Source: Bacilli bacterium (lineage in GTDB: Bacteria; Bacillota_I; Bacilli_A; RF39; UBA660). From it: a DNA stretch of 56,304 nucleotides. The position numbers and the translations under genes were made by a program. The stretch is from the NCBI GenBank assembly GCA_017542065.1, contig JAFXXX010000015.1, positions 1 to 56,304 of the forward strand. The letters are read 5' to 3'. Positions 15,205-24,468 of the stretch are shown here, in pieces. Each line of letters starts with the position of its first letter. Positions within the stretch are counted from its first letter, which is position 1. The notes under the pieces were generated by a model. The model was not told the origin of the DNA, did not search any database, and worked only from the letters and a program-made list of their open reading frames with translations.

Positions 15205-15278
15205 TGGCAGGGGATGAGAGAATCGAACTCCCAACAGTGGTTTTGGAGACCATTATTATACCATTTAACTAATCCCCT
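15205..15278 (-). tRNA. tRNA-Trp, anticodon CCA (copy 2, own promoter and terminator)
   Basis: 74 nt with encoded CCA. Acceptor AGGGGAT/ATCCCCT is fully paired, anticodon loop CTCCAAA, T stem GGGAG/CTCTC. It differs from copy 1 at a few stem positions (acceptor, 27, variable loop, T stem). The anticodon stem ATGGT/ACCAC has an A-C mismatch at 27-43, so both copies lack a Watson-Crick pair there. Unlike copy 1 it is a single-gene unit. Confidence 0.93.
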
Positions 15279-15297
15279 AAATTTCAAGGACAAATAA

Positions 15298-15326
15298 ATA
15301 ATAACATATAATTACCCTTTTTTCAA
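15298..15326 (-). promoter_or_regulatory. promoter of tRNA-Trp copy 2
   Basis: TTGAAA (15321-15326), 17-nt spacer, TATTAT (15298-15303) on the minus strand, placing +1 about 10-15 nt before the tRNA. Confidence 0.7.
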
Positions 15327-15344
15327 TTATTATTTAATATAAAT

Positions 15345-15374
15345 AAAAGAAAAGCAATTATTTGCTTTTCTTTT
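15345..15374 (-). terminator. terminator of the lgt-to-15358 operon
   Basis: A 13-bp perfect stem, AAAAGAAAAGCAA (15345-15357) with TTGCTTTTCTTTT (15362-15374), 4-nt loop, overlapping the last codons of the 141-residue gene. Confidence 0.8.
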
Positions 15375-15783
15375 CTAATTCACAATCTAATTTAAATCCT
15401 ATAGTAAAATCAGTTTTACCATATGGTGATTTAGGATAGATTAACACATAAGTATTATCTTCTTCACATACTGATAACTCAGTATAATTCATTCTTCCAT
15501 ATTCATCATAATATTCTTTTAAATTACTATAACTAACTTTTAGACCTTTTTTCTCAAAACCTTTTAGATATTCAATAGCATTACTAGCAGATCCTTTTTG
15601 TTCTACTAATTCATCATAATAACAGTCTTTATAGAAATCACTAGTCATTTTCTTTAGTTTTCTTTCTATTTTTTGTTCTTGAGTACCACCATATACATAA
15701 CTATATACTAGGTATCCTAGAGCAAGTATAACTAATATTAGAAGAATGATTGCTATTACTTTTCCTACCTTTTTAACTTTCAT
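15358..15783 (-). CDS. small single-pass membrane protein, unknown
   Basis: 141 residues with one N-terminal membrane helix (~9-31) after a basic start (MKVKKVGK), so the C-terminal ~105 residues should be outside. The external part has a helical region and a beta-rich end, with Cys at about 55, 107 and 134. No family recognised. Its ATG overlaps the htrA stop codon by one base (TAATG), so it is translationally coupled to the protease gene and may be a partner or substrate. Confidence 0.78.
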   Translation of the reverse strand: MKVKKVGKVIAIILLILVILALGYLVYSYVYGGTQEQKIERKLKKMTSDFYKDCYYDELVEQKGSASNAIEYLKGFEKKGLKVSYSNLKEYYDEYGRMNYTELSVCEEDNTYVLIYPKSPYGKTDFTIGFKLDCELEKKSK

Positions 15784-16853
15784 TATTTACCCTCCAATAC
15801 AACCTTTGCAGTCTTTTCTTTACCATTTCTATTATATGTTATTTCTACTTCATCACCAATATTGTATTGATATAAGAAATATCTTAGTTTAGAAATACTA
15901 GTAATTTTGTCATTATTAATTTTTAGAATTACATCTCCTACTTCTAAACCAGCTTTAGCAGTATTAGAGTTCTTATCTAAAGAAGCTATTACAGTTCCAT
16001 ATGTTAATGATTGATCTACAGATAATCTATAATAATATAACTTATATGTATCATTAACATCTATTAAAGAAACACCTAAATATGGTCTAGATACTTCCTT
16101 ATTTTGTTCTAGATAAGAAGCATACATTTTAGCTTCATTTATAGGAATTGCAAATCCCATACCTTCTATTTGTTCTGCTGATAATTTCATAGAAGTAATA
16201 CCTATTACTTCACCTGATAAACTAACTAGTGGTCCACCACTATTACCAGGGTTAATAGCAGCATCAGTTTGAATAACTTTTGTTACTACATCTTCTGTTT
16301 CAACAGTTCTTTCTTTAGCAGATATAATACCTTTAGTAATAGATCCAGAATATTCTTCACCCATTGGACTACCTACAGTAAATACTGTTTCACCTAGGTA
16401 AATATTATCACTATTACCAAGTGGTGCTACTTTTAATACTTTATCTTTTGATATCGATAATACTGCTATATCAGAGTATGAATCTTTACCAAGTATATTA
16501 GCATTAACTGTTTCACCATTTTGAAGTAATATTTCAACACTATTAGCATAATCAATAACATGGTTATTAGTAAGTATATAGCCAAACTTATCATCCGCTT
16601 TATATACAAAACCAGAACCTGTTCCTATAGCTTTACCATTATAATAACTTTTAACAGTTACTACGGCATCAAATACTTGTTCTATAGAGTCACTAATAGC
16701 ACTTTCTATAACCTCAGTTCTATTTATATTTTCAGTAATAATCTTTGATTCTATTGGATAAAATTTAGTATAAAGTATAACAGCTACTACTGAAGTAACT
16801 ACTGTTATAACAAATGTTATAAAACAAATTAATATTGTCTTTTTAGTATTCAT
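15783..16853 (-). CDS. HtrA/DegP-like membrane-anchored serine protease with PDZ domain
   Basis: 356 residues. A membrane anchor spans ~6-30. The trypsin-like domain carries the triad His 98 (TNNHVID), Asp 128 (YSDIAVL) and Ser 205 (NPGNSGGPL). A PDZ domain follows from ~260 (LDKNSNTAKAGLEVGDVILKIN) to the end. HtrA proteases degrade or refold damaged exported proteins. It lies 11 nt after the Abi_2 gene and overlaps the next membrane-protein gene by one base, so it belongs to the lgt-whiA-abi-htrA operon. Confidence 0.93.
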   Translation of the reverse strand: MNTKKTILICFITFVITVVTSVVAVILYTKFYPIESKIITENINRTEVIESAISDSIEQVFDAVVTVKSYYNGKAIGTGSGFVYKADDKFGYILTNNHVIDYANSVEILLQNGETVNANILGKDSYSDIAVLSISKDKVLKVAPLGNSDNIYLGETVFTVGSPMGEEYSGSITKGIISAKERTVETEDVVTKVIQTDAAINPGNSGGPLVSLSGEVIGITSMKLSAEQIEGMGFAIPINEAKMYASYLEQNKEVSRPYLGVSLIDVNDTYKLYYYRLSVDQSLTYGTVIASLDKNSNTAKAGLEVGDVILKINNDKITSISKLRYFLYQYNIGDEVEITYNRNGKEKTAKVVLEGK

Positions 16854-16864
16854 ATAATCATCTC

Positions 16865-17782
16865 CTATAATATTTCTTCGTAATTACTAGGGAATCCCAT
16901 TCTTTCTAGTAATACATCATTATCTATTATCCCTATATTCTTATCAAATACTTTTATAGCCCTATTAACTTCATCCATAAAATCTGAGAATTTACTCTTT
17001 GATAATAACGCTTTAAACATTATTACTACGGCAAACATATCATTTTTCCCTTTAACATATTCACCTTCATATTTTTGAATATTTAATCTCTCATGATATA
17101 TAGTATCTGGAATACTAACTTGTGTTCTATGTTCATATACTATATCTTCATGGGCACATAAATTTCTATAATTAGCAAGAATAGATAGATATATTTTAAG
17201 TGTTTCAGGATCTAATCCATAAATATCTGCTATTTCTTTTCTATCCTCTTCCTTTAATATGCCATATAACTCATTTATAAGCCCAAATGAGAGTACTTTT
17301 ACTAAAATCCATAAAGGAATATATCCATACTTATTAATGTAGTGAGAAGTAGCTGTATGTTTATCACCATTAACTCTAATTTGTCTTTTCATTTTATTAA
17401 TAACATCTATAACTCTTCTACTATCAGTAAAATTTTGATTAAAATTAGATGGTTTTAAATAATCAGCTTCTTTATATCCATATTTCTTACTTAATTGATA
17501 ACTAATAATACTCTTAATATTATTTTCAATTATTAATAAGTTCTTAAATAATATATTTCTAAAAGTTCTATCAAATAAGAAAACTGAATATAACTCTTCA
17601 AAAGTAGTTCCTTTAATAAATTTTCTATTCTTAGTATATAAAATGTTTCTATATCCATTAATAAAGAAATAATTTTCTCTTAAAAGAACATCTTTAGCAG
17701 CTTCTTCATCATTAATAGTTAATCCTTTATTTCTTAATATATCTATTTGTTCATCTAATGTTCTAAATTCCTTTTTATTCAT
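16865..17782 (-). CDS. Abi_2 (AbiD/AbiF)-family protein with HEPN motif
   Basis: 305 residues matching the Abi_2 family of abortive infection proteins: LDEQIDILRNKGLTI, a YFFINGYRNIL segment, FDRTFRNILFKNLLIIENNIKS, IPLWILVKVLSFG, and the HEPN catalytic-type motif RNLCAH (Arg 206, Asn 207, His 211). Such proteins are thought to be RNases that stop growth on phage infection. It sits 8 nt downstream of whiA and 11 nt upstream of htrA, inside a housekeeping operon, with no obvious antitoxin next to it. A housekeeping RNase role is possible. Confidence 0.88.
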   Translation of the reverse strand: MNKKEFRTLDEQIDILRNKGLTINDEEAAKDVLLRENYFFINGYRNILYTKNRKFIKGTTFEELYSVFLFDRTFRNILFKNLLIIENNIKSIISYQLSKKYGYKEADYLKPSNFNQNFTDSRRVIDVINKMKRQIRVNGDKHTATSHYINKYGYIPLWILVKVLSFGLINELYGILKEEDRKEIADIYGLDPETLKIYLSILANYRNLCAHEDIVYEHRTQVSIPDTIYHERLNIQKYEGEYVKGKNDMFAVVIMFKALLSKSKFSDFMDEVNRAIKVFDKNIGIIDNDVLLERMGFPSNYEEIL

Positions 17783-17790
17783 ACACTCAC

Positions 17791-18726
17791 CTACTTACTT
17801 TCTCTAAGTCTATCAGCAAGTTCTCTTATCTTACGTAATCTATGATTAACACATGATTTAGTAATAGTTTCACCAGTTTCCACTGATATTATCTTACTAA
17901 GTTCTATTAATGAACTTTCAGGATATTTAAGTCTATAATCTGCTACTTTTCTAACTTTTTCATCAAGTAAATCATATGCATCTTCTACTTTAATATAATT
18001 AATATCTTCTATTTGTTTATTAGATGATGCCATAGACTTTTCTACATTAGCTTGTTCACAGTTATTAATACGATTATTCATATTTTGTTTTTCTCTTAAA
18101 ACTCTAATATCTTCATAATATAAAACTGCATTATAAGCTTTAATAATTCTAAGTAAATCACTAATCTTTTCAGACTCTTTGATATATACCATATATCCTT
18201 TAGCTCTTCTAAGTGTTTTAGCATTTAATTCATAAGAATTAAGTACATCTTTTAGAAATTCAGCAAATTCTTCATTATTAATAATAAATTCTAAGTGATA
18301 TCTAGATGTTTTCGGATCATTAACAGATCCAGCAATTAAGAAACAGCCTCTAATAAAAGCTGCTTTTAATTCTTCATCATCTACTATTTCATTTATAGGA
18401 CAACTTCTAATTTTAAAACTATTATCTGTTATTAAACCTAAATCTTTTAGTATTTCAGGTACATCTTTTTTAACTTCAATAACATACATTTCATTTTTCT
18501 TAAAGTTGTAATTCTTTTTAACAGCTATATTGCTTGTTACCGAATAATTATCATGCACTATGTCAAAGATCCTGTTTGCGGCGTTAATATTTTCAGTTTG
18601 TACTTTAATAGAATATAGTTTTAAATCAGATGAAGTACAAAGAATACCAGATAATTCTGATATATACTCTATCTTAGAACATTCTAATTTTGATATTTCT
18701 TCTTTTATTCTATATGAAAATGTCAT
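17791..18726 (-). CDS. whiA: DNA-binding regulator WhiA
   Basis: 311 residues. The N-terminal part is the LAGLIDADG-like fold (AAFIRGCFLIAGSVNDPKTSRYHLEF) and the C-terminal part is the sigma-region-4-like helix-turn-helix (YPESSLIELSKII...ITKSCVNHRLRKI). WhiA is conserved in Gram-positive bacteria and affects cell division and chromosome segregation in Bacillus. Its ATG overlaps the TGA stop of lgt by 4 nt, showing coupling. RapZ and the usual YvcK neighbours are absent here. Confidence 0.95.
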   Translation of the reverse strand: MTFSYRIKEEISKLECSKIEYISELSGILCTSSDLKLYSIKVQTENINAANRIFDIVHDNYSVTSNIAVKKNYNFKKNEMYVIEVKKDVPEILKDLGLITDNSFKIRSCPINEIVDDEELKAAFIRGCFLIAGSVNDPKTSRYHLEFIINNEEFAEFLKDVLNSYELNAKTLRRAKGYMVYIKESEKISDLLRIIKAYNAVLYYEDIRVLREKQNMNNRINNCEQANVEKSMASSNKQIEDINYIKVEDAYDLLDEKVRKVADYRLKYPESSLIELSKIISVETGETITKSCVNHRLRKIRELADRLRESK

Positions 18727-19514
18727 ACCATAGTCCTCCTATATCTTATGTTTCTTTTGAAGGTAGAGTATATAAATAATACTATTCCCAAAAGTATAAA
18801 TATAACTGAAATTATACATGCTATTTTAATATTAAATAACATTAAACTATCAGTTCTAAATAATTCTATTATAAATCTAATAATTCCATACCAAATTAAA
18901 TAGAAAGCAGTTACATAACCTACTCTATTGTTTAATCTAGTTCTAATAAGTATTATGATTAAGAATCCAATTATACATAATATAGATTCTATATAAAATG
19001 TTGGTAAATGATAAGCACCATCAATAAACATACCTTTAATAACAAAATTAGGTATTAATAGTTTATGTAATAATTTTTCAGATACTTCTATACCATATGC
19101 TTCTTGATTAAAGAAATTACCCCATCTTCCAATGCCCTGCGCTACTAATACACCAGGTAATATTACATCTGTAGTTCTTAAAAAAGATGTTTTATACCTT
19201 TTTGTTGAATAGAAATACACAAATATAGCAGCAGCTATTATTCCACCATGAATAGCAAGACCTCCATGCCATATTTTAATTATTTCTAATGGATATGTTA
19301 GATAATAATCTAGGTTAAATAATACATAATGTATTCTAGCTCCTAGAATACCTATAACTAGCCCATAGAAAACTGTATTAAAAATATAGTCTTTATCTAA
19401 TCTTTGATCATGAGCTTCTAATCTAATTATTATATAGGCAACTATAATACCTAGTAATATACATAAAGAATAAAAATGAATTGTAAAATTAAAAATTTTA
19501 AAACTATTTACCAT
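18723..19514 (-). CDS. lgt: prolipoprotein diacylglyceryl transferase
   Basis: 263 residues with about seven membrane helices. It has the Lgt signatures HGGLAIHGGIIAA and the phosphatidylglycerol-binding RWGNFFNQEAYG. Lgt moves diacylglycerol onto the lipobox cysteine of prolipoproteins in the membrane. Lipoproteins such as the metal-binding protein at 41050-41976 would be its substrates. Its stop is TGA overlapping the whiA start, direct evidence that UGA is a stop codon here. It is first in the lgt-whiA-abi-htrA operon. Confidence 0.95.
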   Translation of the reverse strand: MVNSFKIFNFTIHFYSLCILLGIIVAYIIIRLEAHDQRLDKDYIFNTVFYGLVIGILGARIHYVLFNLDYYLTYPLEIIKIWHGGLAIHGGIIAAAIFVYFYSTKRYKTSFLRTTDVILPGVLVAQGIGRWGNFFNQEAYGIEVSEKLLHKLLIPNFVIKGMFIDGAYHLPTFYIESILCIIGFLIIILIRTRLNNRVGYVTAFYLIWYGIIRFIIELFRTDSLMLFNIKIACIISVIFILLGIVLFIYSTFKRNIRYRRTMV

Positions 19515-19566
19515 ATTTAGTTACCTCTTATTTACTAATCCATTATATCATTTTAAGTCAAAAATA

Positions 19567-19592
19567 AAAAGATATTTCAAAAAATATCTTTT
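19567..19592 (-). terminator. terminator of uvrA
   Basis: AAAAGATATTT (19567-19577), loop CAAA, AAATATCTTTT (19582-19592), followed by U-rich RNA, about 50 nt after the uvrA stop. Confidence 0.8.
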
Positions 19593-19641
19593 ATTTTTTT
19601 CTTTTAATTATTTAAGTGTTCCTTACAATCATTCCCGGTGT

Positions 19642-22452
19642 TTACATTATCTTCTTTAAGTATTGTCCTGTATAGCTTTCAGAACATTTAACTATTTGTT
19701 CAGGAGTACCTGTACAAATAATAGTACCACCCTTATCTCCACCTTCAGGACCTAAATCTATGATGTGATCTGCTACCTTAATTATGTCTAAGTTATGTTC
19801 GATAACTATAACAGTATCACCATTATCAACTATTCTATTTAAGATTTCAAGAAGCTTCTTAATATCATGAATATGTAGACCAGTTGATGGTTCATCTAAG
19901 ATAAATACACTCTTACCTGTAGGTTTCTTTTGAAGTTCTTTAGCAAGTTTAACTCTAGCAGCTTCACCGCCTGATAATTCAGTAGCACTTTGACCTAGTT
20001 TAATATAACCAAGTCCTACATCATGTAATGTTTGTAATTTATGCTTAATTTTAGGGAAATTATCAAAGAATACTAATGCTTCATCTACTCTCATATCTAG
20101 TACTTCAGCAATATTTTTACCTTTATACTTTATTTGAAGAGTTTCACTATTATATCTAGTACCATGACATACTTCACAAGGAACATATACATCTGGTAAG
20201 AAATGCATTTCAATTCTTTTTACTCCATCTCCCCAGCAATCTTCACATCTTCCGCCTTTAACATTAAATGAGAATCTACCTTTTTCGTATCCTCTAATCT
20301 TAGATTCTTTAGTTAAAGCAAATACATCTCTAATATCATCAAATACTCCAATATATGTTGCAGGATTACTTCTAGGACTTCTTCCTATTGGATCTTGAGA
20401 TATTAATACTACTTTATCTATATCATCTATACCAGTAATACTCTTATGTTTTCCTGGTTTTTCTTTAGCTTTATATATATTATTTCTAAGTGCTTTATAT
20501 AATACTTCATTAACAAGTGATGATTTACCTGATCCAGATACACCTGTTACACATACAAATTTACCAAGCGGGAACTTAACATTTACTTTCTTAAGGTTGT
20601 TTTCTTCAGCACCTTTTATTTCAATGTATTCTCCATTACCTTTTCTTCTTTTCTTTGGAACAGGTATTTCATATTCACCAGTTAAATACTTAGCAGTAAT
20701 ACTATTCTTATTCTTCATTACTTCTTCTGGAGTACCTTCAGCAATAACATATCCACCATTATCACCAGCATCAGGACCAATATCCACAAGATAATCAGCC
20801 TCTCTCATGGTATCTAAATCATGTTCTACTACTATTAATGTATTACCAAGGTCTCTCATTTGTTTTAATGAGTTTATTAATCTATCATTATCTCTTTGAT
20901 GTAATCCAATACTTGGTTCATCTAATACATATAATATTCCAGATAATCTAGAACCTATTTGAGTAGCTAGTCTAATTCTTTGACTTTCTCCACCAGATAA
21001 TGTTGAAGCGGTTCTACCAAGAGTTAAATAGTCTAAACCTACATTTATTAAGAATGAAAGTCTATCTTTAATATCTTTAACTATTAATCTAGATATTTCT
21101 TCCTCCTCTTTAGTTAGTTTTAAATTACATACAAATTCATATAGTTTTTCAATAGACATATGACATATATCATTAATATTCTTACCATTAATATATATAG
21201 TTAATACACCTGGTTTTAATCTTGATCCATGACATGTATCACATTCCATTTGTACTACATAGTTTTTAAGCCATTCTCTAACAAAATCACTAGTAGTTTC
21301 CATATATCTTCTCTCTAGGTATCCTAGAACTCCAATATTTTCTTCATAATTATCCATTACATTACCACTTCTTGTTCTAAAGTTATAATGAATAATTCCT
21401 CCATCACCATCCATAACTATACTTAGTTCTTCTTTAGTTAGTTTAGATACTGGTTTATTCATATCTATACCATAATGATTGCATAATATTTCTAGTTTTT
21501 GAATATTAATATTAGCTTCATCCATATTCTTAAATGGAAGTATAGCTCCATCATTTAAGGATTTAGTCTTATCTAATACTAAATTACCATCCATTTTATC
21601 TTTGAATCCTAATCCCTTACAATCAGGGCAAGCACCAAATGGAGCATTAAATGAGAATATTCTTGGTTCTAATTCACTTAATGAATAATCACAATGAGGA
21701 CAAGCATAGTTTTCACTATATATTAATTCTTCCCCACCTACAACCGATATATATACTTTACCTTTACTTAGTTTGGTAGCAACTTCTAAATCATCAAATA
21801 AACGGCTTCTAATACCATCTTTAATGATTAGTCTATCTACTACTACATCTATATTATGTTTCTTATTTTTATCTAAGTTTATATCTTCAGTTAAATCTAT
21901 TATTTCATTATCTATTCTTACTCTAGCATATCCTTCTTTTCTAAGATTATCTATAGTATCTTTATGGGTACCTTTATCTCCTTTAATAACTGGAGAAAGA
22001 ATCATAATCTTAGTTCCTTCATCTAGTTTAAGAATTTTATTAGTCATTTCTTCGATAGATTGACTCTTTATAGGAATATTATGATTAGGACAGTATGGAG
22101 TACCAATTCTAGCAAAAAGTAGTCTAAAATAGTCATATATTTCAGTGATAGTACCAACAGTAGATCTAGGATTATTATTAGTAGTCTTTTGATCAATACT
22201 AATTGATGGAGATAAACCTTCAATTGAGTCTACATCTGGTTTTTCTTGTACACCTAAAAACTGTCTAGCATAACTAGATAAACTTTCTACATATCTTCTT
22301 TGACCTTCAGCATAAATAGTATCAAATGCTAAAGAAGATTTACCTGATCCAGAAACACCAGTCATTACGATTAGTTTATTCTTTGGTAAATCTATATTTA
22401 TATTTTTTAAATTATTCTCTCTAGCACCTCTAACAGTAATCTTATCATTCAT
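19642..22452 (-). CDS. uvrA: excinuclease ABC subunit A
   Basis: 936 residues from ATG 22452 (GGAAGTGA upstream); an ATG at 22470 lies only a few bases after the predicted -10 and cannot be the usual start. The protein has two ABC ATPase modules (Walker A GVSGSGKSS twice, two LSGGE signatures) and the UvrA zinc modules CPHC...CPDC and CEDC...CEVC. UvrA recognises DNA damage and loads UvrB. uvrB lies 5 kb away on the same strand in a separate transcription unit. No LexA-type operator is seen upstream. Confidence 0.96.
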   Translation of the reverse strand: MNDKITVRGARENNLKNINIDLPKNKLIVMTGVSGSGKSSLAFDTIYAEGQRRYVESLSSYARQFLGVQEKPDVDSIEGLSPSISIDQKTTNNNPRSTVGTITEIYDYFRLLFARIGTPYCPNHNIPIKSQSIEEMTNKILKLDEGTKIMILSPVIKGDKGTHKDTIDNLRKEGYARVRIDNEIIDLTEDINLDKNKKHNIDVVVDRLIIKDGIRSRLFDDLEVATKLSKGKVYISVVGGEELIYSENYACPHCDYSLSELEPRIFSFNAPFGACPDCKGLGFKDKMDGNLVLDKTKSLNDGAILPFKNMDEANINIQKLEILCNHYGIDMNKPVSKLTKEELSIVMDGDGGIIHYNFRTRSGNVMDNYEENIGVLGYLERRYMETTSDFVREWLKNYVVQMECDTCHGSRLKPGVLTIYINGKNINDICHMSIEKLYEFVCNLKLTKEEEEISRLIVKDIKDRLSFLINVGLDYLTLGRTASTLSGGESQRIRLATQIGSRLSGILYVLDEPSIGLHQRDNDRLINSLKQMRDLGNTLIVVEHDLDTMREADYLVDIGPDAGDNGGYVIAEGTPEEVMKNKNSITAKYLTGEYEIPVPKKRRKGNGEYIEIKGAEENNLKKVNVKFPLGKFVCVTGVSGSGKSSLVNEVLYKALRNNIYKAKEKPGKHKSITGIDDIDKVVLISQDPIGRSPRSNPATYIGVFDDIRDVFALTKESKIRGYEKGRFSFNVKGGRCEDCWGDGVKRIEMHFLPDVYVPCEVCHGTRYNSETLQIKYKGKNIAEVLDMRVDEALVFFDNFPKIKHKLQTLHDVGLGYIKLGQSATELSGGEAARVKLAKELQKKPTGKSVFILDEPSTGLHIHDIKKLLEILNRIVDNGDTVIVIEHNLDIIKVADHIIDLGPEGGDKGGTIICTGTPEQIVKCSESYTGQYLKKIM

Positions 22453-22475
22453 AATATCACTTCCAAACATTTGAT

Positions 22476-22503
22476 ATTATACCAAAATATAATAAAAAAA
22501 CAA
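22476..22503 (-). promoter_or_regulatory. extended -10 promoter of uvrA
   Basis: TGGTATAAT (TATAAT at 22476-22481) with a weak TTGTTT -35 (22498-22503) and 16-nt spacer. The -35 overlaps the preceding gene's terminator. Confidence 0.6.
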
Positions 22504-22519
22504 TCAAACAGATTGTTTT
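22493..22519 (-). terminator. terminator, ACAATC/GATTGT type
   Basis: AAAACAATC (22497-22505), loop AAACA, GATTGTTTT (22511-22519). One of four similar terminators ending consecutive genes between 22.5 and 24.5 kb. Confidence 0.85.
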
Positions 22520-22526
22520 TTTACTA

Positions 22527-23414
22527 TTAACGTTCAATATATTTCGCATTAAAATCAGGAATAGTTATTGTTGCCCCTAAAATAGATGTATAAGATTTTA
22601 ATCCATTCAGAGTACCATACATTGTTATTATATCCTTTTCAAGAATTCTTGGATCTCCTTCAGGGAAAACATATGTTACATAAACAGTATCATCATACCA
22701 TCCGTATTCATTTTTTGTTACATCTACTCTTAGTGTTGCAACAATATATGGAGCCATTCTTTCTTCTTGAACTTGAATTACTTCACCAGTGAATACAGCT
22801 GGCTTCCCTTTATAATTTTCTGGATTTCTGCTTATTTCTTCATATGTATATCTTTGACAAGAAGCTTTAAATGCAGCCTTTTCTTCCTCTTTAATTTCCT
22901 CTTCAGTCTTCTTATGTCCAAGAGAATAAACTACTTTTAGTTTTGCTTCTTCCTTAATAATTTCACCAGCAGCTACAGATTGACTAATCAAACTTCCTGC
23001 AGCATAATCATCTGAATATTGTGTTTCAATCACACAATTAATATTATTATCGTCACACCAATCTAATGCAGTATCTTCATTAAGTGTAGAAAAATCAATA
23101 ATTTCTATATCTTTCAAGTCTTCTGCCTTTTTCTTGCTCTTCTTAACTGTGCTTTTTGCAACTCTAGGTGCATCGGAACTACTAGTTGAATTTGAATCTC
23201 CAGGTATAATTACAAATATGGCAAACAATAATATTGTTAAAGCAGAAATTATTAAACCAGCTATCGCTAACCCAGTTCTTCTAGCTCTATACCTTTTTGC
23301 AGTACATAATCCGATTATAGAAAGAATTAAACCTGGAATTGATAAGAATGTTAATGAAAAAATAAAACCAAGAAGTGCAGGAGTATTCTTTCCTTTAAGA
23401 TTACTATCTTCCAT
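22527..23414 (-). CDS. membrane protein with PASTA-like and OB-fold-like domains
   Basis: 295 residues. Two membrane helices (~13-40 and 48-72) form a DUF4190-like N-terminus with basic loop KRYRARR. A Ser/Lys linker leads to a PASTA-like unit (~100-165: IEIIDFSTLNEDTALDWC ... GSLISQSVAAGEIIKEEAKLKVVYSLG). The C-terminal ~110 residues look like a tRNA_anti/OB-type beta barrel (NPENYKGKPAVFTGEVIQVQEE). PASTA modules in Firmicutes bind cell-wall fragments; here the domain order is typical of uncharacterised surface proteins. Function not known. Confidence 0.78.
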   Translation of the reverse strand: MEDSNLKGKNTPALLGFIFSLTFLSIPGLILSIIGLCTAKRYRARRTGLAIAGLIISALTILLFAIFVIIPGDSNSTSSSDAPRVAKSTVKKSKKKAEDLKDIEIIDFSTLNEDTALDWCDDNNINCVIETQYSDDYAAGSLISQSVAAGEIIKEEAKLKVVYSLGHKKTEEEIKEEEKAAFKASCQRYTYEEISRNPENYKGKPAVFTGEVIQVQEERMAPYIVATLRVDVTKNEYGWYDDTVYVTYVFPEGDPRILEKDIITMYGTLNGLKSYTSILGATITIPDFNAKYIER

Positions 23415-23492
23415 ACTAAATCCTCCTTTCTCAACCTAGTTTCTAGATTGTATCTAATTTTATTATAAAAAATATAACAGATTTATTCAAGA

Positions 23493-23519
23493 AAAAAACA
23501 ATCGAACAGATTGTTTTTT
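23493..23519 (-). terminator. terminator, ACAATC/GATTGT type
   Basis: AAAAAACAATC (23493-23503), loop GAACA, GATTGTTTTTT (23509-23519). Confidence 0.85.
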
Positions 23520-24048
23520 ATGGTCTAAATGTTTTAGGCCCTTGATCAAGTGTTTCACTACCGGGATCATTATCTTCATTTTCTATATTTTCTTCAGTAG
23601 ATTCTACATATCCTCTAGCAGCAAGTATATCTTTTAAGAGTTCTAGTTGTTCTATACCTTTATTATATTGAGATTCTATGGCAAATATATCTGATTTTAA
23701 TTCTTTTTCTGCTTGTTCTTTTTCTGCTTGTTCTTCTGGAGTTGTAGGTGTTTTTCCTTCTAAAAGACGTAATTCTGTTTTCTTTTTACCTAATTCATAT
23801 TCCAACATATCATTAGTATATTCTGCTTCAGGCTTATATTCTTCTAACAAACTTCTACGACATTCCATTAATTTTTCTTTAGTTCTTCTCATTATATTTT
23901 GATATTCAGACAAATCATTTCTATCATCTATTACTTGTCCGTATTTCTTACCTTTATCATCATCATCTGAATCTTTATCATCTTCATATTTTTCTTTAGC
24001 TTCTAAATACTCTACTAGTTGTTCATAAACAGAAATTCTTTCACTCAT
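23518..24048 (-). CDS. cytoplasmic coiled-coil protein, unknown
   Basis: 176 residues from ATG 24048 (AGGAAG about 9 nt upstream; a GTG nine bases earlier overlaps the ribosome site and is unlikely). Highly charged, with an acidic cluster (DKDSDDDDKGKK, ~25-36) and long helical stretches with two predicted coiled-coil arms (~45-75 and 85-135). No signal peptide, membrane helix or known domain. It ends in a Pro/Thr/Gly tail. It is in its own unit between terminators. Confidence 0.72.
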   Translation of the reverse strand: MSERISVYEQLVEYLEAKEKYEDDKDSDDDDKGKKYGQVIDDRNDLSEYQNIMRRTKEKLMECRRSLLEEYKPEAEYTNDMLEYELGKKKTELRLLEGKTPTTPEEQAEKEQAEKELKSDIFAIESQYNKGIEQLELLKDILAARGYVESTEENIENEDNDPGSETLDQGPKTFRP

Positions 24049-24083
24049 GATTATCACTTCCTATATATATTATTACACAAAAT

Positions 24084-24112
24084 AAAAAAACAATCAAATT
24101 GATTGTTTTTTT
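24084..24112 (-). terminator. terminator, ACAATC/GATTGT type
   Basis: AAAAACAATCA (24086-24096), 3-nt loop, TGATTGTTTTT (24100-24110). Confidence 0.85.
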
Positions 24113-24114
24113 TA

Positions 24115-24387
24115 TTATAATACGTCAACTATCATTCTTACAATTAATGGAAGAATAAATGACCCAGCTACTGCTAAAGCCATACCAACTATAGCAAGTT
24201 TTCTGTTTGAATTTTTAACGATACCAATAATACCAAATACAATAGCAGGTATAAAGCAAATTAAAGATAATCCCATAGTAATAGTATATAATACTGGAAT
24301 ACTTGTTACTGCATTTCTTAATGCTCCTGCTACTAATGTTACTATACCAAGTATTAAAGCTACTGTTCCGAATGTTCCCTTTTTCAT
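24115..24387 (-). CDS. small DUF4190-like membrane protein
   Basis: 90 residues with three probable membrane helices (~6-24, 32-57, 63-88), a FGIIGIVKNSNRKLAIVGMALA segment like DUF4190 proteins, and a basic loop between helices 2 and 3. It resembles the next gene upstream (24491-24763) in length, helix spacing and the GTFGT.../GILGT... start, so the two are tandem paralogues. Role unknown. Confidence 0.72.
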   Translation of the reverse strand: MKKGTFGTVALILGIVTLVAGALRNAVTSIPVLYTITMGLSLICFIPAIVFGIIGIVKNSNRKLAIVGMALAVAGSFILPLIVRMIVDVL

Positions 24388-24468
24388 ATTAAACTCCTTT
24401 CATATTATATATTTATTATATAAGTTAATACGTAAAGAGGGCAACTAACGAAGCAACTAGTTTACACA

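Noticed and set aside
11672-15278. tRNA-Trp reading UGA
   Set aside because: Both anticodon loops read CUCCAAA, giving CCA, not UCA.
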